The notes: generated from the letters alone by a model not told the origin. A DNA stretch of 64,000 nucleotides from JBAXXL01 sp037127915 (GCA_037127915.1 JBAXXL010000016.1:1-64000), one strand, 5' to 3'; shown: positions 26,936 through 36,054, counted from the stretch's first letter. Translations and numbers: made by a program.

Positions 26936-27391
26936 TTTTGATAATAATAAGCTATACCTTTTAAGAAACAGAGCATCATGGTTGTAAATCAACTAAAACA
27001 TTAAATACCAATATAATAATACATTGATATGCTTTTTTTTATGACCTATTTGCCAGATATAATCATAATAAAAACCGTCAAAAACATAACTATTTGCTGT
27101 TTTGGTGAATATTATAGAAAAAAAGGTTGCAGGATATAGAATATTGTATTAATTTTGAAATTGTAATTTTTACAATTATTAATTTTTTGTAATAAATTTT
27201 ACAATTAAACGTCATTTGTTATGTTGAAACAATTGAAATTAATAATATTAAGTTCAATTATTAAGCAAAAATTTGATATATAAAAAGTTCTTTTTGAACA
27301 ATTAAAATGAAATATTAGAATCAAGGAAAGTATTCTTGATTATTGTAATATGTGTTTTTTATTTAATAACGTGTTTTTGGAGTAGAAAATA
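26936..27391. other. Long regulatory region ahead of the hydrogenase locus
   Basis: 456 bases without a gene, very AT-rich. It carries two TTGTAA/TTACAA palindromes (listed separately), the inverted repeat AATCAAG ... CTTGATT at about 27320-27340, and GTTC-TTTTT-GAAC near 27287. No exact TAnnTTTG box at a sensible distance from ATG 27392 was found. Confidence 0.6.
27159..27204. promoter_or_regulatory. Two palindromic operator-like sites
   Basis: Site 1: AATTGTAATTTTTACAATT at 27159-27177 (8-base arms, 3-base centre). Site 2: TTGTAATAAATTTTACAA at 27187-27204 (6-base arms, total 18 bp). The second has the length and outer bases of Rex sites (TTGT ... ACAA), and CRP/FNR-type proteins also bind such palindromes. 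No regulator gene of either kind is in the window. Confidence 0.5.
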
Positions 27392-27889
27392 ATGGAATTA
27401 ACCAAAAAAATCCTAATCGTAGATGATGACATTGATGTTATCACAGCAATTGAAACCATTTTGAAGAAAGAAGGTTATCAAGTTATAACTGCTAATGATA
27501 AAGTAGAAGGAAAGAAATTAGCTATAAGTGAAAAACCTGATTTAGCGATTTTAGACGTGATGATGACAACTCATTATGAAGGTTTCGAATTAGCAAGAGA
27601 CTTGGTTGAGAATCCAGAGTTTAAGAATATGAAGGTAGTTATGCAATCTTCAATAGATATATTAACTACAACAAACCCTAGCGTACAAGCTATGGCTCGT
27701 GAATATAGACAAAATCCTGTATATAAAGATTTACAAGTATTGCTTATCAGAAATATTCATGATAATACAGCCGGTATTGATTATCGCACCGAAAGTGGTG
27801 AATCAGTTTGGTTCCCAGTTGACGGTTTCTTAAGAAAACCTGTCGATCCTGATAGAGTATTACCAGAATTAGCAAGATTACTTGCATAA
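27392..27889 (+). CDS. Stand-alone response regulator receiver protein
   Basis: 165 residues. Acidic pocket VDDDID (11-15), phospho-acceptor D55 in LAILDVMM, and the conserved Lys in FLRKPVDPD near the C-terminus. Between strands 4 and 5 there is an enlarged segment (about residues 84-140) with NPSVQAMAREYRQNPVYKDL and WFPVDG, which makes it ~40 residues longer than a plain receiver. No output domain. It precedes the hydCBA genes, separated by a long hairpin, and is likely part of the same signalling system as the sensor kinase at 32521. Confidence 0.88.
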   Translation: MELTKKILIVDDDIDVITAIETILKKEGYQVITANDKVEGKKLAISEKPDLAILDVMMTTHYEGFELARDLVENPEFKNMKVVMQSSIDILTTTNPSVQAMAREYRQNPVYKDLQVLLIRNIHDNTAGIDYRTESGESVWFPVDGFLRKPVDPDRVLPELARLLA

Positions 27890-28301
27890 CAAACACAGAC
27901 TATTGATATGCTTGATTATAAAAAGGTCACTTTCTTATTTTCAAGCATAATCAATAGTAATTTACTGATTTTAGTTTTCGAATTTGTTTAGCTATTTTCG
28001 AACAAATAATGCAGATAAATGATTGATAGTTATAAACTATTATCAAAACGGACATCAAATCAACTACTGATGATTTGAGGGTAATCAGCATATTATTTCG
28101 TTAATGGCCAATTTTGTTGTACCTGTTCATCAATATTCAAATTATTGAATTATAATAAAATGATAACATAATGATGTACTCGGCGACAAATAACTAAGCG
28201 AATTACCGTAAAGTTTTATTTATAACATTATTACAAATGTAAAATAATCACTTTACAAAAAAAAGTATAAACATATATTATAAATATATAGCATAAGTAA
28301 A
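27890..28301. other. Gene-free stretch with three hairpins before hydC
   Basis: Hairpin A (27899-27958) pairs ACTATTGATATGCTTGA with TCAAGCATAATCAATAGT with one bulge and no T run. Hairpin B (about 28023-28042) is GATAGTTATAAACTATTATC. Hairpin C (about 28055-28078) pairs CAAATCA with TGATTTG. The TGTAA/TTACA sites at 28231-28257 follow. I see no open frame of interest. Confidence 0.6.
28231..28257. promoter_or_regulatory. Operator-like palindromes upstream of hydC
   Basis: TTACAAATGTAA (28231-28242) overlaps TGTAAAATAATCACTTTACA (28238-28257), 45-70 bases before the hydC ATG. The half-site TGTAA/TTACA is the same as upstream of the receiver gene, suggesting common control. Confidence 0.45.
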
Positions 28302-28766
28302 ATGAAAAAAGACATTGAAATAATTCTAAAGGAATATCCTCAGTCAAACCGCGATAGCTTGATACCGCTTCTTCAGGAAGTGCAAGAATCGGAAGGGTAT
28401 TTATCTGAAAGCTCAGTGGTTAAAATTGGAGAATATCTAAATATACCCGCTAGCAAAATCTACGGTGTAGCAACATTCTATAATCAGTTCAGATTCGATC
28501 CATTGGGTAAATACCATATCCAAGTTTGCCGTGGAACAGCATGCCACGTATTGGGTTCAGCAACTGTTTTGGACGAGTTGCAAAAAGCACTGAAAATAAA
28601 ATCCGGTCAATCTACAAAGGATGGCAAATTTAGTATCGAAGTGGTTGCGTGTATCGGTGCGTGTGGTTTAGCTCCAGTAATTTCGATAAATGGAGAATTT
28701 CACGCGAAAGTAAATTCAATATCGCTTCACCAAATAATCGAATCATATAAAAATCGAGAAGAGTAA
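28302..28766 (+). CDS. hydC: NuoE-like [2Fe-2S] subunit of NAD-linked [FeFe] hydrogenase
   Basis: 154 residues. Helical N-terminus (IPLLQEVQESEGYLSESSVVKIGEYLNIPASKIYGVATFYNQF) followed by a thioredoxin-like [2Fe-2S] domain with cysteines C76, C81, C117 and C121 (CRGTACHVLGS ... CIGACGLAPV). This is full length for the 24 kDa NuoE/HydC family. In trimeric hydrogenases it transfers electrons with the flavin subunit. It is two bases from the next gene, so it is translationally coupled. Confidence 0.95.
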   Translation: MKKDIEIILKEYPQSNRDSLIPLLQEVQESEGYLSESSVVKIGEYLNIPASKIYGVATFYNQFRFDPLGKYHIQVCRGTACHVLGSATVLDELQKALKIKSGQSTKDGKFSIEVVACIGACGLAPVISINGEFHAKVNSISLHQIIESYKNREE

Positions 28767-28768
28767 AT

Positions 28769-30712
28769 ATGAACACAATTAAAAATTCGAATAAAGAATT
28801 TCTAAAAGATGCAATATTGAAAAACTATACAAAGAATAGTTATAACCTAGAAGAAGAAGCAATATTAGCATCAATAAGGAAAGAAAACAGTTCCATTCCT
28901 ATTATTTACATAGGTGCGGGAACTTGTGGTTTAGGTGCAGGAGCCGGAAAAACAATCCAAGCAACCAAAAACTATCTTCAAAACAAGAACATTGAAGCTC
29001 AAGTAATTGAAGTTGGATGTATTGGACTATGTTCGTCTGAACCATTATTGGATGTTAAATTGCCTGGTCAAAATAGAATATCATTTGAGCATATTACTGA
29101 AGATAAGGTAGAAGGCGTTTTAGACGGCATATTCAATAACAAATTACCTGAAGTTGAAATATTAGCTCAGTTTAGAACAGACCACGATAAAGTATGGGAT
29201 GGGATTAGATTCTTAGATGAACATAGATTTTTTGCTCCTCAAACCCGTGTTGTACTCAAAGATTGCGGTTTAATTGATCCGACCAGTATCGAGGAATATA
29301 TTGCTCGTGGTGGTTATAAAGGCTATTTGTCTGTAATCAAAAAGTATTCTCCTATTGAACTTTGTGACGAAGTAGAAAGAAGTGGTTTACGCGGAAGAGG
29401 CGGCGGAGGGTTTCCTACAGGGAAAAAATGGAAATTTGCTAACGCAACACCAAGCGATCAAAAATACCTAATCTGCAATGCAGATGAAGGCGATCCGGGT
29501 GCATTTATGGATAGAGCCGTAATCGAAGGCGATCCACATAGACTTTTAGAAGGGATGGCAATTGCGGCTTACGGAATAGGTGCTTCGAAAGCATATATCT
29601 ATATAAGAGCTGAATACCCATTGGCTATCGAAAGACTAAAAATTGCTATAAAAGAAAGTACAGAGTATGGATTATTAGGCCACGATATTTTCGGAAGCGG
29701 TGTAGATTTTGAAGTTAAGTTAAAAATGGGTGCCGGTGCATTTGTTTGCGGTGAAGAAACCGCTTTAATGCACAGTATTGAAGGTAAAAGAGGTATGCCA
29801 AGACCAAGACCGCCGTTCCCGGCTGTAAGCGGTTTATTTGGAAAACCAACAATTATCAATAACGTCGAAACCTTATCTAACTTACCTGAAATAGTAAACA
29901 GAGGATTCGATTGGTTTGCATCGATTGGTACAGAAAATAGTAAAGGCACAAAAGTATTTGCTTTGTCTGGTAAAATCGCGACTACAGGATTGGTTGAAGT
30001 TCCAATGGGTACTACGATTCGTAAGATTATCTACGATATAGCCGGCGGTGCATTGAATGGAAAAAAATTCAAAGCTGTACAAATCGGTGGTCCATCAGGT
30101 GGATGTATTACCGAAGATAATTTGGATATCCAAATTGATTATCAATCATTAATCGCCGCAGGCGCAATGATGGGATCAGGTGGATTGGTTGTTATGGACG
30201 AAGATACATGTATGGTTGACATTGCCAAATTCTTTATGGACTTTATCCAAAGAGAAAGTTGCGGTAAATGTATTCCATGCCGTGAAGGTACGCGTAGAAT
30301 GTTGGAAATTCTTGAATCAATCACATCGAAACCTACTCAAGGTGTGGATACTTTAGAAAGATTCAAAGGCGTGTTATATCTTGAAAAATTAGGACAAGTA
30401 ATAAAAGACACTTCTCTATGCGGATTAGGTCAAACAGCTCCAAACCCTGTTTTGAGCACTTTGAAATGGTTCCGTAATGAATATGAAGAACATATTTTTG
30501 AAAGAAAATGCTCGGCAAACGTCTGTACAGGTTTAAGAACATATATAATTGATGTCGATAAATGTACAGCATGTATGGCATGTCTTAAAAAATGCCCAAC
30601 AAATGCAATTATTGGTGCTAAGAAAGTACCTCACTTTATAGTTGCTGATAAATGTATTGGTTGCGGCGCGTGCCACGAAGTTTGTAAATTTGGCGCTATA
30701 TCTATTGTCTAA
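28769..30712 (+). CDS. hydB: NuoF-like flavin subunit of NAD-linked [FeFe] hydrogenase
   Basis: 647 residues. An N-terminal thioredoxin-like domain is reduced in cysteines (GAGTCGLGAGAG ... VGCIGLC). The central NuoF core binds NAD(H) and FMN (RGRGGGGFPTGKKWKFA, NADEGDPGAFMDR, GAGAFVCGEETALMHSIEGKRGMPRPRPPFPA) and has the [4Fe-4S] motif CGKCIPCREGTRRM. The C-terminus adds two ferredoxin clusters (CTACMACLKKCP, CIGCGACHEVCK). This domain order is that of HydB in electron-bifurcating (NAD plus ferredoxin) hydrogenases. It lies between hydC and hydA in one operon. Confidence 0.95.
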   Translation: MNTIKNSNKEFLKDAILKNYTKNSYNLEEEAILASIRKENSSIPIIYIGAGTCGLGAGAGKTIQATKNYLQNKNIEAQVIEVGCIGLCSSEPLLDVKLPGQNRISFEHITEDKVEGVLDGIFNNKLPEVEILAQFRTDHDKVWDGIRFLDEHRFFAPQTRVVLKDCGLIDPTSIEEYIARGGYKGYLSVIKKYSPIELCDEVERSGLRGRGGGGFPTGKKWKFANATPSDQKYLICNADEGDPGAFMDRAVIEGDPHRLLEGMAIAAYGIGASKAYIYIRAEYPLAIERLKIAIKESTEYGLLGHDIFGSGVDFEVKLKMGAGAFVCGEETALMHSIEGKRGMPRPRPPFPAVSGLFGKPTIINNVETLSNLPEIVNRGFDWFASIGTENSKGTKVFALSGKIATTGLVEVPMGTTIRKIIYDIAGGALNGKKFKAVQIGGPSGGCITEDNLDIQIDYQSLIAAGAMMGSGGLVVMDEDTCMVDIAKFFMDFIQRESCGKCIPCREGTRRMLEILESITSKPTQGVDTLERFKGVLYLEKLGQVIKDTSLCGLGQTAPNPVLSTLKWFRNEYEEHIFERKCSANVCTGLRTYIIDVDKCTACMACLKKCPTNAIIGAKKVPHFIVADKCIGCGACHEVCKFGAISIV

Positions 30713-30731
30713 CTGTAAATAAAGAAATAAG

Positions 30732-32456
30732 ATGAATTTAAATATAAAAGTAAATAATAAGACAATCGAAGTAGAAAAGGGTGAATTAATCCTTGACGCT
30801 TTGAATAAAAATGGTATAAAAATACCTACTTTATGCTATATCAAAGATAGCTTCCCATCGGGAGCTTGTAGAATGTGCCTTGTTGAAAATGTAAAAACAG
30901 GTAAATTAATTACTTCTTGCTCGAATTATGTAGAAGACGGAATGGAAATATTAACACACTCCCGTAAAGTAATTGAATCAAGAAAAGTAATTATTGAATT
31001 ATTACTTTCGAACCATCCTGATGACTGCTTGTATTGTGTTCGCAATAGTAATTGTGAATTACAAAACTTAGCCAAGGAATTAGATGTTCGTGAAAGAAGA
31101 GTAAAAGGCAAGAAAAACGATCATTTTATTGATAGCTCAAGTCCATCAATTGTTCGCGATCCAGCAAAATGTATTTTATGTGGCCGTTGTGTTCAAAAAT
31201 GCGAAGTCGTAATGGGTGTTTCTGCTATTGATTTTATTAATCGCGGTAGCAAAGCAATTGTTGCTCCAGCATTCAATAAAGGATTGAATACTTCTAGCTG
31301 TGTGAATTGCGGTCAATGTATTATGGTTTGTCCAACAGGTGCTTTAACTGAAAAAAGCCATTTTAATGGTTTGAAATCAGCTTTAGATGATCCAACAAAA
31401 ACAGTAATAGTTCAATACGCACCTTCAATAACTGTGTCTATTGCCAAAGAATTCGGTTTACCGGCAGGTAAAGATTTGAATGGTGTGATGAACGCCGCTT
31501 TAAGAAAAATCGGATTTGACAAAGTTTTCGATACTAGCTTTTCAGCAGATTTAACTATTATGGAAGAATCTGCAGAGTTGATTGACAGAATCGTCAATGG
31601 CGGTAAATTACCAATGATTACAAGCTGCTGTCCGGGATGGGTTAAATACGCAGAAGAATTTGCAAACGACTTTATTCCAAATGTTTCTTCATGCAAATCA
31701 CCTCAGCAAATGATGGGCGCGATTATAAAAAGCTATTTTGCCGAAAAAGAAAACTTAGATCCTAAAGACATTTATTCTGTATCAATTATGCCTTGTACAG
31801 CTAAGAAGTTCGAAGCTCAAAGGGATGAAATGACCAACAAAGGTATTTCGGATGTTGATGCTGTTTTGACTACAAGAGAATTAGTCGAACTAATAAAACT
31901 CTATGGTATTGATATTGATAATATTGAACCGGAATTAACAGATTCTCCATTAGGTGCAAGAAGCTCAGCAGGTAAAATATTTGGTGCATCAGGTGGTGTA
32001 ATGGAAGCCGCTTTAAGAACAGCTTACTTTAAATTAACGGGCACAGAACTTATTAATTTCAAAATTCATAGTGTTCGTGGTAGTGCGGCATTAAAAGAAG
32101 CAAAAATTAAAATTGGTGACCTTGAAGTAGGTGTTGCAGTTGTTAATGGTTTAGCAAATGCAAAACTACTTTTGGACGAAATAAGAAATGGCAGAAACGA
32201 TTTGCACTTCATTGAGATAATGGCTTGTCCTAACGGCTGTATTAATGGCGGCGGTCAACCAATAGGCAGTGATATGGCGTCAGTTGCGGCAAGAACAAAA
32301 GCTCTTTATGATATTGATGATAAAGAATCACTGAAAGTATCTCATAAAAATCCTGAAATCAAGGAATTATATGATGAATATTTGGAAAAACCATTGGGTC
32401 ATAAGAGCCACGAACTATTGCATACAACATACAATAAACGTAAAGTATTTTTATAA
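30732..32456 (+). CDS. hydA: [FeFe] hydrogenase catalytic subunit
   Basis: 574 residues. Clusters in order: [2Fe-2S] C35/C46/C49/C63; His-Cys3 [4Fe-4S] H95/C99/C102/C108; two ferredoxin [4Fe-4S] with C147/150/153/157 and C190/193/196/200. The H-cluster motifs are all intact: TSCCPGW (C299, C300), MPCTAKKFEAQR (C355) and EIMACPNGCINGGGQP (C499, C503). The small C-terminal Fe_hyd_SSU domain is present. This modular M3-type enzyme with HydB and HydC is expected to couple NADH and ferredoxin oxidation to H2 production or the reverse. Maturases hydEFG are not in the window. Confidence 0.97.
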   Translation: MNLNIKVNNKTIEVEKGELILDALNKNGIKIPTLCYIKDSFPSGACRMCLVENVKTGKLITSCSNYVEDGMEILTHSRKVIESRKVIIELLLSNHPDDCLYCVRNSNCELQNLAKELDVRERRVKGKKNDHFIDSSSPSIVRDPAKCILCGRCVQKCEVVMGVSAIDFINRGSKAIVAPAFNKGLNTSSCVNCGQCIMVCPTGALTEKSHFNGLKSALDDPTKTVIVQYAPSITVSIAKEFGLPAGKDLNGVMNAALRKIGFDKVFDTSFSADLTIMEESAELIDRIVNGGKLPMITSCCPGWVKYAEEFANDFIPNVSSCKSPQQMMGAIIKSYFAEKENLDPKDIYSVSIMPCTAKKFEAQRDEMTNKGISDVDAVLTTRELVELIKLYGIDIDNIEPELTDSPLGARSSAGKIFGASGGVMEAALRTAYFKLTGTELINFKIHSVRGSAALKEAKIKIGDLEVGVAVVNGLANAKLLLDEIRNGRNDLHFIEIMACPNGCINGGGQPIGSDMASVAARTKALYDIDDKESLKVSHKNPEIKELYDEYLEKPLGHKSHELLHTTYNKRKVFL

Positions 32457-32520
32457 GCGATAAAACTAAACAGTATTAAAATTTATATATGTTAATTATA
32501 ACTGTTAAAGGGTATTGATT

Positions 32521-34506
32521 ATGGCACACGCATCGAGAAATAAACTGGTATTTACCGTAAAAGATAAATGCAAGATATGCTATACTTGCGTACGGGAATG
32601 TCCCGTAAAAGCCATAAAGGTTGTAAATGGTCAAGCTGAAGTTATTAGCGCACGCTGTATTGGGTGCGGCAATTGTGTAACTGTATGTAGTCAAGGAGCG
32701 AAAACGTACCTTGATTCAAGAAGTGAGGTTTATAACTTATTAAAATCGGACAAGCCGGTAATAGCTATGGTAGCACCAAGCTTTCCGGCTGAGTTCACTG
32801 AAATCGAAGATTATGATATATTCGTCGGAATGATAAAACAACTCGGTTTTGACAAAATCATCGAGGTATCATTCGGAGCAGATATGATTTCAAGGGAGTA
32901 TGCCGAAATGGTTGAAAAAAGCGATAAACCGCTTATTTCATCCGATTGCCCTGCGATAGTTTATTATATTGAACATTATTATCCTGATTTAGTTCCTTTA
33001 TTAGCAACAATCGCATCTCCGATGGTAGCAAGTTCCCGAATTGTACGAAAAGAGTACGGTGATGTGCATGTGGTTTTTATTGGACCTTGCGTTGCTAAAA
33101 AAGCGGAATCTGACGAAATTGATGAGGCTTTGACATTTTATGAATTGAGGATGATGTTTGAGCAAAGCAAAATTACTAAGAGAAATGCAAAGCCTCAAAA
33201 ATTCGATCCGCCTTATGCGGGGAAAGGTGCAATATTCCCGGTAAGCAGAGGACTTTTACAAAATCTGAATAAGACAGACGATATTAGCGAAGGTAAAATC
33301 ATTGTCGCAGATGGAAGTAAAAAATTCCGCGAAGCTATTGAAGAAATGAGCGAAGGAACGATAAGCGATATTCACTTAGAACTACTTTCGTGCGAAGGTT
33401 GTATTATGGGACCGGGTATGTCAAAAAACGGTTCCCGTTATGCACGTAGAACTTCAATTGGTAGATACGTTAAGGGGAAATTAGAAAAGCTGGACAAGGA
33501 TGCTTGGAATAAAGATATAGAGAAATTCAAAGATTTAGACTTTTCTCAAGCATTTACTCCTGCTGACAGACGTACTCCAATGCCTGATACTAATGAAATT
33601 TACAAGGTTATGCAATCTTTGAACAAATTTGAAGACAAAGACCAATTAAACTGCGGAGCATGCGGATATAATACTTGTCAGGAACATGCAATTGCAATAC
33701 TTGAAGGATTATCGGAGATTGAAATGTGCTTACCATTTTCTATTGAGAAATTGCACAATTCTGTTGAAGATTTATATATTTCAAATACAAAGTTATTGAA
33801 CGCAAAAAAAGCTCTTAAGCAATCTGAGAAGCTTGCCCACATGGGTCAGTTATCCGCAGGTATTGCTCATGAACTAAACAATCCTCTAGGTGTTATTACT
33901 ATGTATAGTAATATTATACTTGAGGAAGCCAAAGACGATGACCCGATAAAAAAAGACTTACAACTTATAGTTGAACAAACAGAACGATGTAAAAAAATTG
34001 TGGGCGGTTTGCTGAATTTTGCTAGAAAAAGCCAAGTTAATTTATCCGAAACCAATATGGAAGATTTCTGCAAACACAGTTTGAAATCCATCATTGCTCC
34101 GGAAAACATTAACTGCGTTTTCAAATCAAATATGTCAAATCTATTTGCAATGATTGATACTGACCAAATGATGCAAGTACTAACCAACCTTGAGAAAAAT
34201 GCTATTGAAGCTATGCCTGATGGCGGTCAGCTAACTATTGAGCTTAAAGGTGATGATGAGTCTATCGAAATCAATATAAGCGATACCGGCTCCGGCATTT
34301 CCAAAAACAATATGGATAAGATATTCACTCCATTCTTTACTACAAAAGAAATGGGGAAGGGTACAGGGCTTGGATTACCATTGGTTTACGGAATTGTGAA
34401 AATGCATCGTGGTCAAATAATAGTTACATCGAATGATGAAAAAGAAACCGGTCCGACCGGTACGAATTTTAAGATTATATTACCAAGAAATATTATTAAT
34501 AAATAA
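32521..34506 (+). CDS. Histidine kinase fused to a degenerate [FeFe]-hydrogenase sensor (HydS-like)
   Basis: 661 residues from ATG 32521 (AAAGGG upstream; the TTG at 32515 is less likely). Order: two ferredoxin [4Fe-4S] clusters (C17/20/23/27, C46/49/52/56); a hydrogenase H-domain with SSDCPAI (C143; the residue aligned with the catalytic proton-transfer Cys is D142), GPCVAKKAE (C190) and LLSCEGCIMGPG (C291, C294); a further [4Fe-4S] domain CGACGYNTC ... C (C378/381/386/403); a HisKA helix with H450 in AHELNNPLG; and an HATPase with EKNAIEA, DTGSGI and GTGLGLPL. No membrane segment. Known relatives are the putative sensory [FeFe] hydrogenases (groups C and D). It is expected to report H2 or redox state by autophosphorylation to receivers encoded beside it. 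Confidence 0.93.
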   Translation: MAHASRNKLVFTVKDKCKICYTCVRECPVKAIKVVNGQAEVISARCIGCGNCVTVCSQGAKTYLDSRSEVYNLLKSDKPVIAMVAPSFPAEFTEIEDYDIFVGMIKQLGFDKIIEVSFGADMISREYAEMVEKSDKPLISSDCPAIVYYIEHYYPDLVPLLATIASPMVASSRIVRKEYGDVHVVFIGPCVAKKAESDEIDEALTFYELRMMFEQSKITKRNAKPQKFDPPYAGKGAIFPVSRGLLQNLNKTDDISEGKIIVADGSKKFREAIEEMSEGTISDIHLELLSCEGCIMGPGMSKNGSRYARRTSIGRYVKGKLEKLDKDAWNKDIEKFKDLDFSQAFTPADRRTPMPDTNEIYKVMQSLNKFEDKDQLNCGACGYNTCQEHAIAILEGLSEIEMCLPFSIEKLHNSVEDLYISNTKLLNAKKALKQSEKLAHMGQLSAGIAHELNNPLGVITMYSNIILEEAKDDDPIKKDLQLIVEQTERCKKIVGGLLNFARKSQVNLSETNMEDFCKHSLKSIIAPENINCVFKSNMSNLFAMIDTDQMMQVLTNLEKNAIEAMPDGGQLTIELKGDDESIEINISDTGSGISKNNMDKIFTPFFTTKEMGKGTGLGLPLVYGIVKMHRGQIIVTSNDEKETGPTGTNFKIILPRNIINK

Positions 34507-34518
34507 AAGATTTTAGCT

Positions 34519-34914
34519 ATGAATAATAAAAATATGACTGTAATAATTGTGGACGATGATATAGATTATCTGGCGCAATTAAAATTATATACCGAAAACA
34601 TGGGGTTTTCGGTAATAACAGCTGAAACACAAGCAGAAGGCGAAAAGCTATTCGAAAATTTCAAACCTGATTTGGCGATTTTCGATTTAATGATAGATAA
34701 ACACGACAGCGGATTTATTTTAAGTTATAAACTTAAACAAAAATACCCCGATGTTCCAATCATTATATTAACCGCTGTTACTTCTGAAACAGGTATTCAA
34801 TTTGGCTTGGACGACGAAACTGCCAAAAACTGGATAAAAGCTGATTTGTATTTAGAAAAAGCTGTTAGACCTGACCAACTACACAGAGAAATAAATAAGT
34901 TGTTAAATTTGTAA
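34519..34914 (+). CDS. Single-domain response regulator
   Basis: 131 residues, receiver only. Acidic residues VDDDID (11-16), phospho-acceptor D56 in LAIFDLMID, Thr in ILTAVT and Lys in YLEKAVRP. A short insert (GLDDETAKNWIKADL) precedes the conserved Lys region. It begins 12 bases after the sensor kinase stop, so it is a likely phosphate acceptor from it, perhaps passing it on to the next protein. Confidence 0.92.
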   Translation: MNNKNMTVIIVDDDIDYLAQLKLYTENMGFSVITAETQAEGEKLFENFKPDLAIFDLMIDKHDSGFILSYKLKQKYPDVPIIILTAVTSETGIQFGLDDETAKNWIKADLYLEKAVRPDQLHREINKLLNL

Positions 34915-34932
34915 TTATAAGATAATACAATA

Positions 34933-36054
34933 ATGGAAATTTTAAAAGTATTAGTTGTGGACGACGAACCCGGTATTCGTTCCGGTATCGAAAGGATTCT
35001 TCGTAATTTTACGGTCAGCTATCCTTTTATGGATTATGATATCAAATTTGACATTATCGAAGCTGAAACCGGCGAGATAGCTCTTGATATTATTAATACA
35101 AGGAAGATTGATATTGTTTTGCTCGATAACAAATTGCCGGGTATCCAAGGAATCGAAGTATTAGAATACATTAACCAAAAGCATTATGACGCTGTGGTAA
35201 TGATGATTACATCGTATGCTTCGTTAGATCTTGCGGTTAAAGCGACTAATAACGGTGCTTATAACTTTGTACCTAAGCCTTTTACACCGCAAGATTTGAA
35301 ATCTTCGATGGAGATGATTACTAAGCATCTATATCTAAAACGGATGACCGAGAAAATGCACCAAGAAGGCAAGCAATCAAGTTTCCAATTTTTATCGGTG
35401 TTGTCGCACGAGCTTAAATCGCCAATTAATGCTATTGAAGGGTATTTGAAAATAATGCAGGATAAGCAAGTTGGTGATAATATTGATGATTATAAAACAA
35501 TGATCGATAGGTCTATCGTCAGAATTAAAGGTATGAGAGGGCTTATTTTGGATCTTTTGGATTTGACAAAAATTGAATCCGGTAAAAAATCTCGTGAGCT
35601 TAAAAATATAGATATTATTGATACTGTTCAATTAGCAATTCACAGTATTGAACCAATTGCTATTCAGAGAAATATCGAAATAAGTCTTGATAGTCCGAAT
35701 AATTTGAAATATGTAGCCGATGCAGACGAAATGGAGATTATTTTTAATAATCTATTGTCTAATGCAGTTAAGTACAACAAAATTGGCGGGAAAGTCGATG
35801 TTAAAATTTCTAAATCCGATAACAAAATCACTATAATCGTGAAAGATACAGGAATCGGTATGGCTGAAGAAGATATCGCTAAACTTTTCAATGATTTCGT
35901 TAGAATTAAAAATGAAAAAACACGCGAAATCACCGGCTCCGGTTTGGGTTTATCCATTATGAAAAAAATGGTTGAATTCTATGACGGTAATATCGAAGTA
36001 TCAAGCGTTCCAGACCAAGGTTCCACTTTTACGGTAACCTTACCAATAAAATAA
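34933..36054 (+). CDS. Receiver-histidine kinase hybrid (receiver first)
   Basis: 373 residues. N-terminal receiver with VVDDEPG, phospho-acceptor D65 in VLLDNKLPG and K115 in FVPKPFTP, then a coiled linker, HisKA with H159 in VLSHELKSPINA, and HATPase with NNLLSNAVKYN, DTGIGM and GSGLGLSIMKK. There is no DNA-binding domain and no membrane segment. With the receiver in front, its kinase activity is probably controlled by phosphorylation from the upstream sensor. A terminator follows, closing the operon. Confidence 0.92.
   Translation: MEILKVLVVDDEPGIRSGIERILRNFTVSYPFMDYDIKFDIIEAETGEIALDIINTRKIDIVLLDNKLPGIQGIEVLEYINQKHYDAVVMMITSYASLDLAVKATNNGAYNFVPKPFTPQDLKSSMEMITKHLYLKRMTEKMHQEGKQSSFQFLSVLSHELKSPINAIEGYLKIMQDKQVGDNIDDYKTMIDRSIVRIKGMRGLILDLLDLTKIESGKKSRELKNIDIIDTVQLAIHSIEPIAIQRNIEISLDSPNNLKYVADADEMEIIFNNLLSNAVKYNKIGGKVDVKISKSDNKITIIVKDTGIGMAEEDIAKLFNDFVRIKNEKTREITGSGLGLSIMKKMVEFYDGNIEVSSVPDQGSTFTVTLPIK

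Noticed and set aside
26768..26992. Overlapping frames in both strands at the end of the WYL gene
   Set aside because: Artefacts of the repetitive AAA/CCA codons of the Lys/Pro tail.
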